A DNA stretch of 64,000 nucleotides from Asterias rubens. Lineage: Eukaryota > Echinodermata > Asteroidea > Forcipulatida > Asteriidae. The position numbers and the translations under genes were made by a program. Of this stretch, positions 44,739 to 54,830 are shown in pieces. Numbering within the stretch: the stretch's first letter is position 1; the number at the start of each line of letters is the position of its first letter. A model generated the notes under the pieces. The model did no database searches. It was not told the DNA's origin and worked only from the letters and a program-made list of their open reading frames with translations. The stretch covers positions 10,285,119 to 10,349,118 of the forward strand of contig NC_047075.1 of the NCBI RefSeq assembly GCF_902459465.1. Reading direction: 5' to 3'.

Positions 44739-47091
44739 CTCGCAACTTCGACGACCCATTGAGTTCAAATTTTAATTAGCACTTTTGATAGTTGAATGTT
44801 TATCCGGGTGTTTAATTGAGTAAATATTTGTTGAACTTGGCCGAGTAAACCTTTAGTATAAAAGCAGAAACTAAAAGAGAAAAACCTTAACAAAAACTCC
44901 CAAATTACACATTAAACATGAAGTTTGTCAGTTCAGCGAATAAGTTAATCGGAGCATGGTTTGAAAACCATTCCAACCACCCTTGTTTTCTAAATATTGT
45001 GACGAAGTACATCAAAAGCTTATTTTATCGTCACCTAGGAATTTTTTAAAATATAATGAATTAATAGCACCAAAGCACATTAGAATTAGTAAAAAAATAT
45101 TCATTTTGGTCATGGGTTCGAATCCCACCCGAGTTTTATGCATGTGATTGTTTTCACAGGACTCGGGAAAGTACTGAGTATACAGTGCTAACACACATCG
45201 ATGTAAATGGGTAAAAACCAAAATGAATACTCTTTATTCCGAATGTAAATTTAAATCTAGTAAAGTATACCTTCCGAATACCAGATGACTTCAACCACGA
45301 GCCAGATCCTCACCACTGCCCAAACCATCATCTTTGATGTCGTGTCTAAGTTTGTCTGTCGCATCAACTTTAATAAGACTGTGGTTTATAGTCAATCTGA
45401 TGCTTACTTATCATATGGCTTGTTATTTCATAGGCGGTGCACGCATTATCAACAAGCGTACACTAATCAGTACCACGCGGAAGGAAGATGAATTGCGTCA
45501 AAGTAAGATTCAAAGCTTCAAACCCACGCAAACCCCTGGCATATATTCGAGGATGAATTAATTTCGAAACCTTATTATTCTTGAAGCGTTGTTTTTTTTA
45601 TGCCGGTATAGAAAAACAACTGGACAGTTTCCATACGATGATTTTGTTTGAAGCTAATTATTGAGTCAAACTTACAAATATTCAAGTAACAAATTTTCGT
45701 GCATTTTCCCAAGTTCTGCTTTTTTTCACTTATTTTTTTTTATAGGCGATATTGAAATCACACTGTTCATATTGGTAGTTCAAATCAAACATTTAACGGT
45801 TTCATTAAACAGATTGCTTTCATGTTTTTAAGCTTTAATTGAACTTGATAAGTTGTAATTGTTTACACTAATTTGTGGGTGAATTACCGTCTTTCTATCG
45901 AGTGTTTTTGTCAGATGTTAGATTCAAATAAATAATAAACAAATCACTCTATCGCATTTAATGACGATTGTTGTCAACTTCAATTGCCAAAAGGAATATT
46001 TTTTTTATATAATATTGTTGCTTACTTTTACCTGACTTTACTTCCCCGAAATGCAGCTTTAAGTTTTGTAATAAATGGCTCCGTTTTGATGGCGAGGTAC
46101 TGGGAGCGATCTGGAAGGACGGGGCGAACTGCTTCTTCGTTATTCCAATTAGGGATTTCCTGATCGTTCGCGGCTTAAACTGGTACAAGGCTACCTTGGG
46201 TAGGTTGGCTTTACCATACGAAATGGGAAGATCAAACCCAAAGCATGTGTTTCATAATAGCATTACTACCAGTGCATCCCAAGTGGGGGCGGGGCGTAGC
46301 TTTCCTTCCTCCTAAAAATCCTCACCTACTCCAAAAATGTGATCTTTAAATCGCAAAAAAAGGGTTTCACAAAGGTGAAACAATAAGCGATTTATTTATA
46401 GCCATGTGATAATTACGTGATAACAAAAAAGATTATAGTGTTTTTTTCCCATACAGCGATGTGTGTAAGCACTGTTTAGGGGCCTACTTTCCCGAGTACT
46501 GTGAAAACAAAAATCACAGGCATTTTACTCGGGTGTGATTCGAACACACGACACTTGCAATTCTAGAGCAGTGTCTTACCAACTAGACGAACAGGGTGCC
46601 TGGTAGCTAGAGTCAGTTCGAATCCTATGTTTTGGCAGCGGGTACCGCAACGATATAACAAATGTTAAGTTTGCATCGGGGATAGAGAATAACAATTTTG
46701 GTTTTTGTATGGGTGAAATCGAAATTAATATTCTTTATCCCCGATCAAATTAAAAAATTTCAAAAAAGAAAAAAAAAAAAATATTTATACTGCGCCAATT
46801 CCAGGCAAAGCTGTTCAAATGCGCATTAAAATGAACAATACAAATATTAAACCATACGAAAAACAATTAAAAAAACAAGACACCTTATGACACACCCGAG
46901 AAAGGATACAATCTAGGGTAAACAATGCAAAAAAAAAAAAAAAAAAAAAAATTGTTTAAGATGCATAGAACCCAAAAAGTTAAAATTTTTAATAAACTTG
47001 ACATTATCCTGTGCGATAATAATTTTGTTTGTATGGTAAATTTACCTTCAGTGCAGAACGCCAGGAGTCCGATCAACAGTAAACTCTTCAT
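37643..47091 (-). CDS. Secreted protein with C-terminal F5/8 type C (discoidin) domain, six exons
   Basis: Model built from splice sites and phase. Coding parts: 47046-47091, 46042-46173, 44160-44384, 42843-42965, 39870-40069, 37643-37789 (873 bp, ~290 residues plus stop). Every junction has GT/AG on the minus strand and phases agree (1,1,1,1,0). Exon 1 is a signal peptide (MKSLLLIGLLAFCTE). Exons 2-3 (residues ~16-134) match no domain I can name; exon 3 has GFRYRW, DPCQC and WLNC. Exons 4-6 give a full F5/8C domain, residues ~136-289: CTIDRERTLGMENG, then ARLNYN, GWCSRSQD, PWIQVNF, ITQGHNYEYYV, FSGNSDKDT, YLRIYPVSW and the final Cys289. Discoidin domains bind glycans or phospholipids outside cells or in matrix. 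Exons 4-6 are firm; exons 1-2 less so (exon 2 needs a taag acceptor and a gtaaag donor). Introns are loaded with MITEs and SINEs. Confidence 0.72.
38350..38734. mobile_element. MITE family A copy, in discoidin-gene intron
   Basis: TTAA borders; aaaggcacctttggaaattg left end, cgagacctcacg/gagatctcg centre, caacaatgtacctcgtacct right end. Confidence 0.75.
38961..39028 (+). repeat. tRNA-like SINE head
   Basis: 68 nt: cctcg...cgagg outer pairing, D-arm gctcgatttgtagagc, T-arm ttgggttcaaatcccaa with a perfect 5-bp stem. The anticodon arm is poor, so this is more likely a SINE head or tRNA pseudogene than a working tRNA. Lies in the last intron of the discoidin gene. Confidence 0.5.
39161..39415. 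mobile_element. MITE family B, right-truncated
   Basis: Starts TTAAAGGAACATTACAGAAT, keeps gatcggccatctgggtcacg and cgctcactgagcgatgaact, and stops in ctcatcaaaaatgac. Confidence 0.7.
39416..39807. mobile_element. MITE family A copy abutting truncated family B
   Basis: ggcactattggtaattgtca start, gagacctcaaaatctaatta/tgaggtctcg centre, gtacactgcctttaa end. It appears to have replaced or joined the missing end of the B copy. Confidence 0.75.
40088..40435. repeat. Inverted repeat in discoidin intron
   Basis: ggggtccatggcgttttgta (40101-40120) is mirrored by tacaaaacccatggacccc (40410-40428), with cccgaggcgtagccgaggg beside it. A small foldback element. Confidence 0.5.
40436..41526. other. Intronic sequence with a SINE
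   Basis: Within the fourth intron of the discoidin gene. Apart from the SINE-like block at 41090-41240 (A-box region gggagcggttaggagcac, B-box gtgggttcgaatccc) nothing was recognised. Confidence 0.4.
41578..42130. mobile_element. Foldback element inside MITE A
   Basis: 553 bp; ends AGTGTCCATGGGTTTTGG and CCAAAACCTATGAACACT. Arms of ~235 bp (41578-41815 and 41893-42130) match throughout, e.g. ggtacgtcggccggtcga and tcgaccggccgacgtacc. 3-bp ACT target duplication (41575-41577, 42131-42133). Confidence 0.8.
42416..42794. mobile_element. MITE family B inside MITE A
   Basis: Full copy with TTAA on both sides; aggaacattacagaattgg and ccaattctgtaatgttcct are the ends. Contains an A-run at 42549-42560. 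Confidence 0.8.
43171..43330. mobile_element. Palindromic element 1 (ccccgggtcgacccc)
   Basis: Left: gattccccgggtcgaccccg, tgttgcgtttt, T-run, ccaggacgaacgtgtgcagg. Right mirror: cccacgtgcgtcctggaa, aacgccacacaccggggtcg, acccagggaatct. About 160 bp. Confidence 0.65.
43458..43660. mobile_element. Palindromic element 2 with a second hairpin
   Basis: gtgcgttcgattaacttccc and ccaggacgaacgtgggcaga / ccccacgttcgtcctggaa repeat the design of element 1. Directly after it, ttttccagtacgaacgtgtg (43589-43608) and cacacgttcgtactggaaaa (43635-43654) form another hairpin. Confidence 0.65.
43668..43722. repeat. Dispersed repeat, copy 2 (second part)
   Basis: Matches 30160-30215; its first part is at 43352-43456 (compare 29962-30066). 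The palindromic element 2 lies between the two parts. Confidence 0.55.
44476..44775. mobile_element. MITE family A, right-truncated
   Basis: TTAAAAGCAGTGGACACTAT start, aaacggctccctctgaagta, cgagacctcagattta/gaggtctc centre, then a T-run of ~32 (44709-44739) and truncation after gacccattgag. Confidence 0.75.
45105..45265 (+). mobile_element. SINE family S, 5'-truncated
   Basis: catgggttcgaatcccaccc, gattgttttcacaggactcg, gtactgagtatacagtgcta, acatcgatgtaaatgggtaa. In the second intron of the discoidin gene. Confidence 0.7.
45266..46041. other. Intronic, no feature recognised
   Basis: Second intron of the discoidin gene. Short open frames on the plus strand at 45285-45561 resemble nothing I can name. 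Confidence 0.3.
46438..46700 (-). mobile_element. SINE family S, near-complete copy
   Basis: Best view of the family's 5' end (minus strand): ttatatcgttgcggtacccg, aggattcgaactgactctag, accctgttcgtctagttggt, aagacactgctctagaattg, then gtgttcgaatcacacccgag and the body. Two B-box-like motifs about 85 bp apart suggest a composite tRNA-derived head. In the first intron of the discoidin gene. Confidence 0.7.
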
Positions 47092-47227
47092 ATTAAGTCC
47101 TATTGGTAACACTACTTCGATTACCACCAGACTGTCTTGAAACAATGTAAAACAAAAATGGAGCTGCAAACGGCATGTTTGCTGCAGTGTTGAATTCATC
47201 ACTTAACACGTCAGATTATTCATGAGA

Positions 47228-47415
47228 TTAAAGACCCTGGACACTATTGATAATTACTCAAAATATTTTTTTTAGGAAAACAACATACTTGGTAACTAAA
47301 GAGCAATAAAGAGTTGTTGGTAGTCAGAACATTGTGAGAAACGGCTACCTCTGAAGCAAGGTGTTTTTTGAAAAAAAAGGTAATTTTCCACTCAAACAAT
47401 AACATATTTGAAGTC
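47228..47415. mobile_element. MITE family A, right-truncated
   Basis: TTAAAGACCCTGGACACTAT start through aaacggctacctctgaag; ends near 47415 where a LINE fragment begins. Upstream (5') of the discoidin gene. Confidence 0.7.
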
Positions 47416-47424
47416 TGATGAGTT

Positions 47425-48470
47425 ATCCATGTTATCTTGAAAGACAGGACAGTGGAACGTACAATTCTTACAAATATCAGTGTGTCGTATTCGACATTGA
47501 ACTGTGTTGGCATGAGCATGTAGATTCCATTGTGAAAACAATTAATTATCGTATGTTTTGTTTTAGGAAATTAAATTCGTTTCATGTCAATCGTAAAATG
47601 TTATCTACAAGTCGCGGCCGCTTGTTGACACAGCATGTGGGGATCTGCTTGCTGGCAAGCTAAATATGCTACTGAATGCTAACCATCCGCTCCATGATGA
47701 GGTCTGGTCGTATGCGAGTGCCATATTGTGCGACAAACCGCTACCCATCCTCCTTTATCCATCGTGCAATAATAACACACAACAATCTCAATTTTGTGGA
47801 AAATCATTATATTGGATTTAGTTCAAGAGCGTAATCAATACCGACCATAATTAAGGCACCCGTTTTTCTACAGCGTATACTATGCAAATGTCAATAAACC
47901 AAGGCGAGTTTTAATATTCGTTTTAAATTTTACCTTAGAGAAAAATCCATCAATGAAATGATCGCTCACCCAACCGAGTTTTAAAAAGATATATGCCACC
48001 ATGCAATATCATGTAGTAGAGGCATTGATACAATTTACCCTCCTATTGTTTGACGATTTTACTCTATCAGTTTTGGTTTTAGTGTTATGGGGATCGGGCT
48101 TTCTTCTATTTATGCTCTAACTCTTTTGACTCAATTACCCATTCATTTGAGGGCTATCGTCAACTTTGGTATTGTTACAAACTGAGAACATTTCTTTTTA
48201 AAAAACATTTTCTTTGAATCTTTGTATTTTTTGTATTGCCTTTTCTGGTGGTGTGATATTGTGGATTGTCTCGTATTGGTATATCGCATTGTTTGTATTT
48301 TTGTCGTTCTTATTTTACAATGTAATCTTGCTGCATTTTGCTTATCCCTCTTTAGCATAATGTTTAAAATTATGAAAAATTACTGTACAGCGTTTTGGGA
48401 TTTGTTTTATGTAGGACGCTATATCAAAAATACATTATGATTATTAATATTATTATTATTATTTAATTAT
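47425..48470 (+). mobile_element. Non-LTR retrotransposon 3' portion
   Basis: Plus-strand reading gives VVFDIELCWHEHVDSIV, then NYRMFCFRKLNSFHVNRKML, a typical region after the RT core; after deletions, HPLHD and RMRVPYC follow in other frames. The 3' end has cagcgttttgggatttg, ggacgctatatc and an ATT-rich tail. Frames broken, inactive. Confidence 0.7.
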
Positions 48471-48472
48471 TA

Positions 48473-48805
48473 TTAAAGACAATGGACACTATTAGGATTA
48501 ATTGAAACAATGTTTAGCCTGAAAACGAGCAATGGAGAGCTGTTAGTAGTAAAACTATTGTGGGTAACGGCTGCCTCTTAAGTAACGTAGTTTGAAAAAA
48601 AAGGTAATTTCTCACTCAAAATAATAAAAGACTTCAGCTGAAGCTGAAGCCTTTTATTAGGCATCTGAAAGAACACCAAGTAAAGCAACAAACAATTTGA
48701 GCACAAATTTTCACAGGGTTTCTGTGCTATGTTTACATATAATATTGTGTTACACCAAATGAGTGTACTGGTCTATGACAATACTGAATGTTTGCAGTGC
48801 TTTAA
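48473..48805. mobile_element. MITE family A variant (first of a tandem pair)
   Basis: TTAAAGACAATGGACACTAT start, a cttcagctgaagctgaag centre, right end tttgcagtgctTTAA. Confidence 0.7.
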
Positions 48806-49192
48806 ACACACTTGACACTATTGGTATTTGTCAAAAACCAGTATTCTCACTTGGTGTGTCTCAACATGTGCATACAATAACAAACCTGTGATAAATTTAG
48901 CTCGATTGGTCGTCGGATATGCGAGATAACTATGAAAGAAAAAAAAAAACACCCTTGTCACACGAAGCTGTATGCTTTCGAATGATTGACTTCGAGACCT
49001 CAAATTCTAAATCTGAGGTCTCGAAATCAAAATCGCGGCAATTTACTTCTTTCTCGAAAACTACGTCACTTCAGAGGGAACCGTTTCTCACAATGTTTTA
49101 TACTATCAACCTCTCCCCATTACTCGTTACCAAGTGAAGTTTTATGCTGATAATTGTTTTGAGTAATAACAAATAGTGTCCACTGCCTTTAA
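48802..49192. mobile_element. MITE family A (second of a tandem pair)
   Basis: Shares its left TTAA with the preceding copy; cacacttgacactattggta start, cgagacctcaaattctaaat/gaggtctcgaaatc centre, gtgtccactgcctTTAA end. A further fragment (cttcagagggtgccgcttct) lies at 49255-49310. Confidence 0.75.
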
Positions 49193-49694
49193 AAAAAAAG
49201 AAAAAATGCAAACCATAAAACATTCAAAAACCATTCTACGGTTTACAATCAACACTCCTTCAGAGGGTGCCGCTTCTCTCAATGTTTTATAGGTCACTAT
49301 CGACAGCTTTGACTACAAACTCACGGACGGCAGGGACTTTAGACTGACCACATGTCGTTATCATTACGGATGAACACGGGCACTGCAGTCCCAATGATAT
49401 GAGTTCATGAACTTTAAATGACGTAAGGGGCCATTCATAATAGTCAATGTTAATGCTTCACAATATACTCTATGCACTAAAGAACAAAGTAATGCCTCAA
49501 CTGATGCAGATTTATCAGGTCAAATGACTCCAACATCAGTAGTTTATAATAGCTGTTCATTGCTTAAACAACTTTGTAGTTATAACTAGAAATGAAATTT
49601 GCAAGCACATACAACATTATTCAACAGTTTTTAGTTTGAAAACAATTGTTCAGTGACGGCGAAGAAACCTGCTAGATGCGTCAGACGACGATCT

Positions 49695-50040
49695 GGTAAT
49701 TATTCAAAATAATTATTAGCATAAAGCCTTACTTGGTAACGAGTAATAGAGAGCTGTTGGTATAAAACATTGTGAGAAACGGCTCCCTCTGCTAGTTCTT
49801 GAGAAATAAGTAATTTTCCACGCATTTGATTTCAAGACCTCAAATTTAGAATTTCAGGTCTTGAAATCAAGCATCTGAAAGCAACCAATTTCGTGTGACA
49901 AGGGTTTTCTTTTTTCTTTCATTATTATCTTGCAACTTCGACGACCAATTGAGCCCAAATGTTCACAGGTTTGGCATGTGTTGAGATACACCAAGTGAAA
50001 AGACTGGTCTTTGACAATTACTAACAGTGTCCAGTGTCTT
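49695..50040. mobile_element. MITE family A cut at its right end by the 5.5-kb element
   Basis: ggtaattattcaaaataatt, actccctct-like gctccctctgctag, aagacctcaaatttagaatt, ctaacagtgtccagtgtctt. The expected terminal TTAA is displaced to 55532 by the large insertion. Confidence 0.7.
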
Positions 50041-51540
50041 CCCAGCTAACACACGACCTTACTGCAACGTTGCCTGCAGGTTGCGGTTTCGTCATGTTAC
50101 CTAGTAACGTTCACACAATGTTGCAACAACGTTAAATGGTGACGTTGTATCGCAACATTGCTAGAAAGTTCTGCCGCAATGTTACTGGAAGGTTGCGCTT
50201 TCGTCATGTTACATGCTGACGTATATACAACGTTGCAACAACGTTTTAGTTGTACATTGCTTTGGAACATTGCTTCCACGTTTTGTCGCAACGTTGCATG
50301 AAGGTTGCAGTTTCGTCATGTTACATTAAAACTTATACCAAACGTTGCAACAACGTTACAATTGTCTGTTCCCTAAACATCTCCCGCACGTTTCTTAGAA
50401 ACGTTGCCTGAAGGTTGTGGTTTCATCATGTTACTAGAAACGTTCATACATTGTTGTGACAACGTTATTTGGTGACGTTGTGTCAAAACATTGCCAGAAG
50501 GTTTGGCCGCAATGTTGCTAGAAGGTTGCGCTTTTGTCATGTTACATGCTGACGTATATACAATGTTGCAACAGCGTTTTATTCGGACATTGCTTGGAAC
50601 GTTGCTTCCATGTTTAACGTTGCATGAAGGTTGCAGTTTCGTCATGTTACATTCTCACTTATACCAAACGTTGCAGCAATGTCACAATTGTCTGTTCCCT
50701 AAACATCGCCTGGACGTTTCTTAGAAACGCTGCCTGAAGGTTGTGGTTTCGTCATGTTACTAGAAACGTTCATACAATGTTGTGACAACGTTAAATGGTG
50801 ACGTTGTGTCGAAACATTGCCAGAAGGTTTGGCCGCAATGTTGCTAGAAGGTTGCGCTTTCGTCATGTTACATGCTGACGTATATACAACGTTGCAACAT
50901 CGTTTTATTCGGACATTGCTTTGGAACGTTGCTTCCACGTTTTGTCGCGTTTTGTCTGTTCCCTAAACATCGCCGCACGTTTCTCATAGAAACATTGCCT
51001 GAAGGTTGCGCTTACGTAAATACAACATTGCAACAATGTATCAATATTGGACATTGTTTACGAACGTTGCTTCCACGATTTGTCGCAACATTGCAACGTT
51101 GCAACAATGCTACAATTTTCTGTTCCAATAACATCACCCAGACGTTGTTTTAGAAACGTTGCGTGAAGGTTGCATTGTCGTCACGTTACTGAGTAACCTA
51201 TATAAAATGTTGCAACAACGTTTAATGGTGACGTTGTATCGCAACATTGCGAGAAGGTTTTGCCTCAAGGTTGCCTAAAGGTTGCACTTTCATCATGTTA
51301 CATACTGACGTATATACAACGTTGCAACAACGTATCAGTTGGACGTTGTTTTGGAACGTTGCTGTCACGGTTTTGTCGCAACATTGCCTGAAGTTGCAGT
51401 TTCAATTTCATGTTAGATTGTAACTTATACACGTTGCAACAATGATACAATATTTTGTTCCCTGTTTATAACATCGTCCAGACGTTTTTCTAATAGAAAC
51501 GTTGCCTGAGGTTGTGGTTTCGTCAAGCCAAAAGTTATAC
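50041..51540. repeat. Outer subterminal array, ~110-bp units in ~330-bp higher order
   Basis: gacgtatatacaa recurs at ~50219, 50549, 50878 and 51306 and tgtctgttccctaaacat at ~50362, 50688 and 50956; spacing ~330. Each larger unit holds three related sub-units marked by aaggttg-gtttcgtcatgtta. Frequent short palindrome aacgtt and the motif gttgcaacaacgtt. Confidence 0.75.
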
Positions 51541-51776
51541 ATACTTACTGAGTTTTGAGAGCACAGTGACAAGATGCTAAAATTCAACATTTTGGCGGGT
51601 AATTTTGTTCTTCTTTTTTGGATTAAAAAATGCTTTTAACCCTAAGTTAAGGTAGCTGATGGGACATCTCAAACTAAATTTTGTGCAAATCCCATGTTGC
51701 ATTAACATTTTACAAGCAAAAAGCTATACATACTCACTGGGTTTTGAGAGCACAGTGACAAGATGCTAAAATTCAA
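51533..51776. repeat. Pair of ~58-bp direct repeats
   Basis: atacatacttactgagtttt (from ~51540) and atacatactcactgggtttt (from ~51726) both continue identically through gagagcacagtgacaagatg into ctaaaattcaaca. They separate the two satellite-like arrays. Confidence 0.75.
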
Positions 51777-52915
51777 CAAATTTACTGCAGTAAAAACTGC
51801 ATTCAAACCCAAGTCAAACTATAGCGAATCTGCAGTATTTAAGAAGTAATACTGTATTATTTCTACTCTTAGTTTACTGTAAATTCACTTTAATTTTACT
51901 GCAATAAAAACTACAGTAATACTGCAGTATCCTTGTAGTAAAACAATGGTAATTTTTTTGATAATACTACAAATTTACTGCAGTAAAAACTGCATCCAAA
52001 CCCAAGTCAAACTATAGTGAATCTGCAGTATTTTAGAAGTAATACTATAGTGTCTCTACTCTTAGTTTACTTTAGATTCACTTTAACTTTACTGCAATAA
52101 AAACTGCAGTAATACTGCAGTATCCTTGTAGTAAAACAATGGTAGTTTGTTTGATAATACTTTAAATTTACTGCAGTAAAAACTGCATCAAACCCCAAGT
52201 CAAACTATAGTGAATCTGCAGTGTTTTAGAAGTAATACTAAAGCATTTCTACTCTTATTTTACAGTAGATTCACTTTAACTTTACTGCAATAGAAATTGC
52301 AGTAATACCGCAGTATCCTTGTAGTAAAACAATGGTAGTTTGTTTGATAATACTTTAAATTTACTGCAGTAAAAACTGCATCAAACCCCAAGTCAAACTA
52401 TAGTGAATCTGCAGTATTTTAGAAGTAATACTATAGTGTCTCTACTCTTAGTTTACTTTAGATTCACTTTAACTTTACTGCAATAAAAACTGCAGTAATA
52501 CTGCAGTATCCTTGTAGTAAAACAATGGTAGTTTGTTTGATAATACTTTAAATTTACTGCAGTAAAAACTGCATCAAACCCCAAGTCAAACTATAGTGAA
52601 TCTGCAGTGTTTTAGAAGTAATACTAAAGCATTTCTACTCTTATTTTACAGTAGATTCACTTTAACTTTACTGCAATAGAAATTGCAGTAATACCGCAGT
52701 ATCCTTGTAGTAAACAATAGTAGTTTGTTTGATAATACTTTAAATTTACTGCAGTAAAAACTGCATCAAAACCCTAGTCAAACTATAGTGAATCTGCAGT
52801 ATTATAGAAGTAATACTGTAGTATTTCTAACCATGGTTTACTGTAGATTCACTTTAACTTTACTGCAATGATAACAGCAGCAATTCTGCAGTATCCTTGT
52901 AGTAAAACAATTGTT
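51775..52915. repeat. Inner array, ~193-bp tandem repeat with ~386-bp alternation
   Basis: tttactgcagtaaaaactgc starts units at 51781, 51973, 52167, 52360, 52553 and 52745 (steps 192-194). Units 2 and 4 share agtgtctctactcttagttt, units 3 and 5 share aagcatttctactcttattt, so a two-unit block was itself duplicated. Confidence 0.85.
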
Positions 52916-53499
52916 TTTTGTGCATGAAACTATAAGCTATGGTAATACGAAAGTATCATTGTCGCACTTAGAATGTTTTCAGAAGATGGATGCTGTCAGT
53001 ACATATTATAGTCATGTAGAAAAGTTTATTTAAAAATTGGCGTCCCCACTTTTCTATAGAATTTTTAAGGTTATTGTCTATAGAAATCAGTTTCCTTCGC
53101 CGCCTGTAGAATTCTAGTTTTCTATGGATCTAAATTCTAGTATAAAAACTTTTATTTTCAAAAGAGTCCCATTTCAGGTTGTCTAATATTCTATAGAACT
53201 TAGACTTAGTTTCTTTTATAAATATATCCATAAACAAACAACAAAACTGTTCAAAAGTAGAATCCCAACTTCTCCATTTTATAGAATTCTAAAAAAATAA
53301 TAAGCTTTCTATTATGGGTCTGTTTCAGGTTGTCTATATTCTATGGAACTGAGTTTCTATTGTGAACATTTAAAAAAATTAAAACTTTTCAAAAGTAGAA
53401 TCCCACATTTAATACTTCCCATCCACAACCCCTCCCCCGCCCCCCCCCCTGAGCTCGTTCCCAATTCTTTGGTTGCTTCGAAAAATAATGACTGGACAT

Positions 53500-54830
53500 T
53501 TTTCCATCAATAGAGGGCGCTATATGATAGTTGTGTGTAAAACGGTCGGCACCCAGACTTCGCGCATGTAAACTGAACAGCTATGTTATGCACAACATGT
53601 GGAGCTCCGTCTATCTATCACTCAGAGCCAGTTTCAAACCGTTTCTAACGGCCGGCGGACCAACGGATTCTAATTTCTGTGATGATGATGTTCATTGTTG
53701 TATGTTTTGGCGTATGATTATTGTACATTTTGGAGGTATTTCCAGTGAATAAAGGCTGACCGTGTGGGGCTGATTAGATGTGAATTTTACAGTGAAAATT
53801 AAGAGCAAGAGAGAGTCGACGTCCGTCAGGTACCGTCGCCGTGATGATGTGGGTGATCATTTTTGTTTGGTAAGTAACGTACGTACGTGTTTGAAACTTA
53901 AAGATTTTCTTTTAGATTGTTCTTCTTCAATCCACTTCCTTGTAAATTGTAAATAAATAGCTTATTTTTTACTGAAACTTCCGCTGGGGAACTTGGCAAG
54001 GAAGTCAGGAGAACTGTTGGAACTGTTTTTTTCTAGCCTAATGGTTGTATTATAGATATAATTTTTTTGTAAATAGTCTACTTTACTTGCTTTGGTTTGG
54101 TTGGACTTGGAATGGAAATCTATGATGAGGGAAAGGTTAACCTCCATGGTTAAAGATTCATACATACTTGATACTCTGTCTGGGTCTACCCGGTACATTA
54201 TAATTCAGAAAGCACTGCAGTGAGGTTAACTAACTTTTATTTAATTTTGTTTAAAAAAAAACTCTATGGTATGTTTCAATTTTGTTTGTGTTTATAAATT
54301 TTATCCTTAGTTATTTTTGTTGGCCCTGCTTTACTTGTTTTCTTGGGTAGAAAAAGAAAACGACAATGGGTTTGACTTGCCTTGGGTCCGACATTTAAAC
54401 CCAAATTATATATAACAAAAAATTCAACATTAATTGTCATGTTCATATTAATCATGACAGTATGAAGTACTTAGAGTAGAGGAGAGTAATAATGGGTATT
54501 CAAAACCTTTTTGCCTCATCTTGACTTTACGGACTGGAGAGCTGTGCAAACTTAAACCATTGAAATTTTTTACAAATGTTTCATATTTCTGACACATATT
54601 TTCCAATTTTTTTCTTTTACAGATTTTGTGCTTCTCTGATAAAGACAACTCAATCAACATCACCATCAACAGAAGGCTGGCAATGAAGCATGGCGCGGTG
54701 TTAGGGCTACGTCTTGCTCAAGATAATTATTTCAAAAAGAGATTAATCCTGTCCTGTGGTATTGCAAAAAAAGGTGCTGCATGTATTTATTTACACTGCT
54801 TTCTCTCTCATTATATTTTGTACTAATTAT
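53500..54830 (+). other. Unique centre of the 5.5-kb element with exon-like signals
   Basis: A donor-like site (gtttg/gtaagtaacg at ~53869) is followed by a pyrimidine-rich acceptor (tttcttttacag, ending 54622). The segment after it is open for ~50 codons (starting ILCFSDKDNSINITINRR). No domain recognised. It could be a captured host exon or the element's own degenerate gene. The 53000-53400 part is rich in ctatagaattcta-like repeats. Confidence 0.3.

Noticed and set aside
45285-45561. Overlapping plus-strand ORFs resembling exons
   Set aside because: No domain, no consistent splice sites, and within a minus-strand intron.
50041-52915. CRISPR array
   Set aside because: Regular repeats but no unique spacers of constant length; the units are contiguous tandem repeats in animal DNA.
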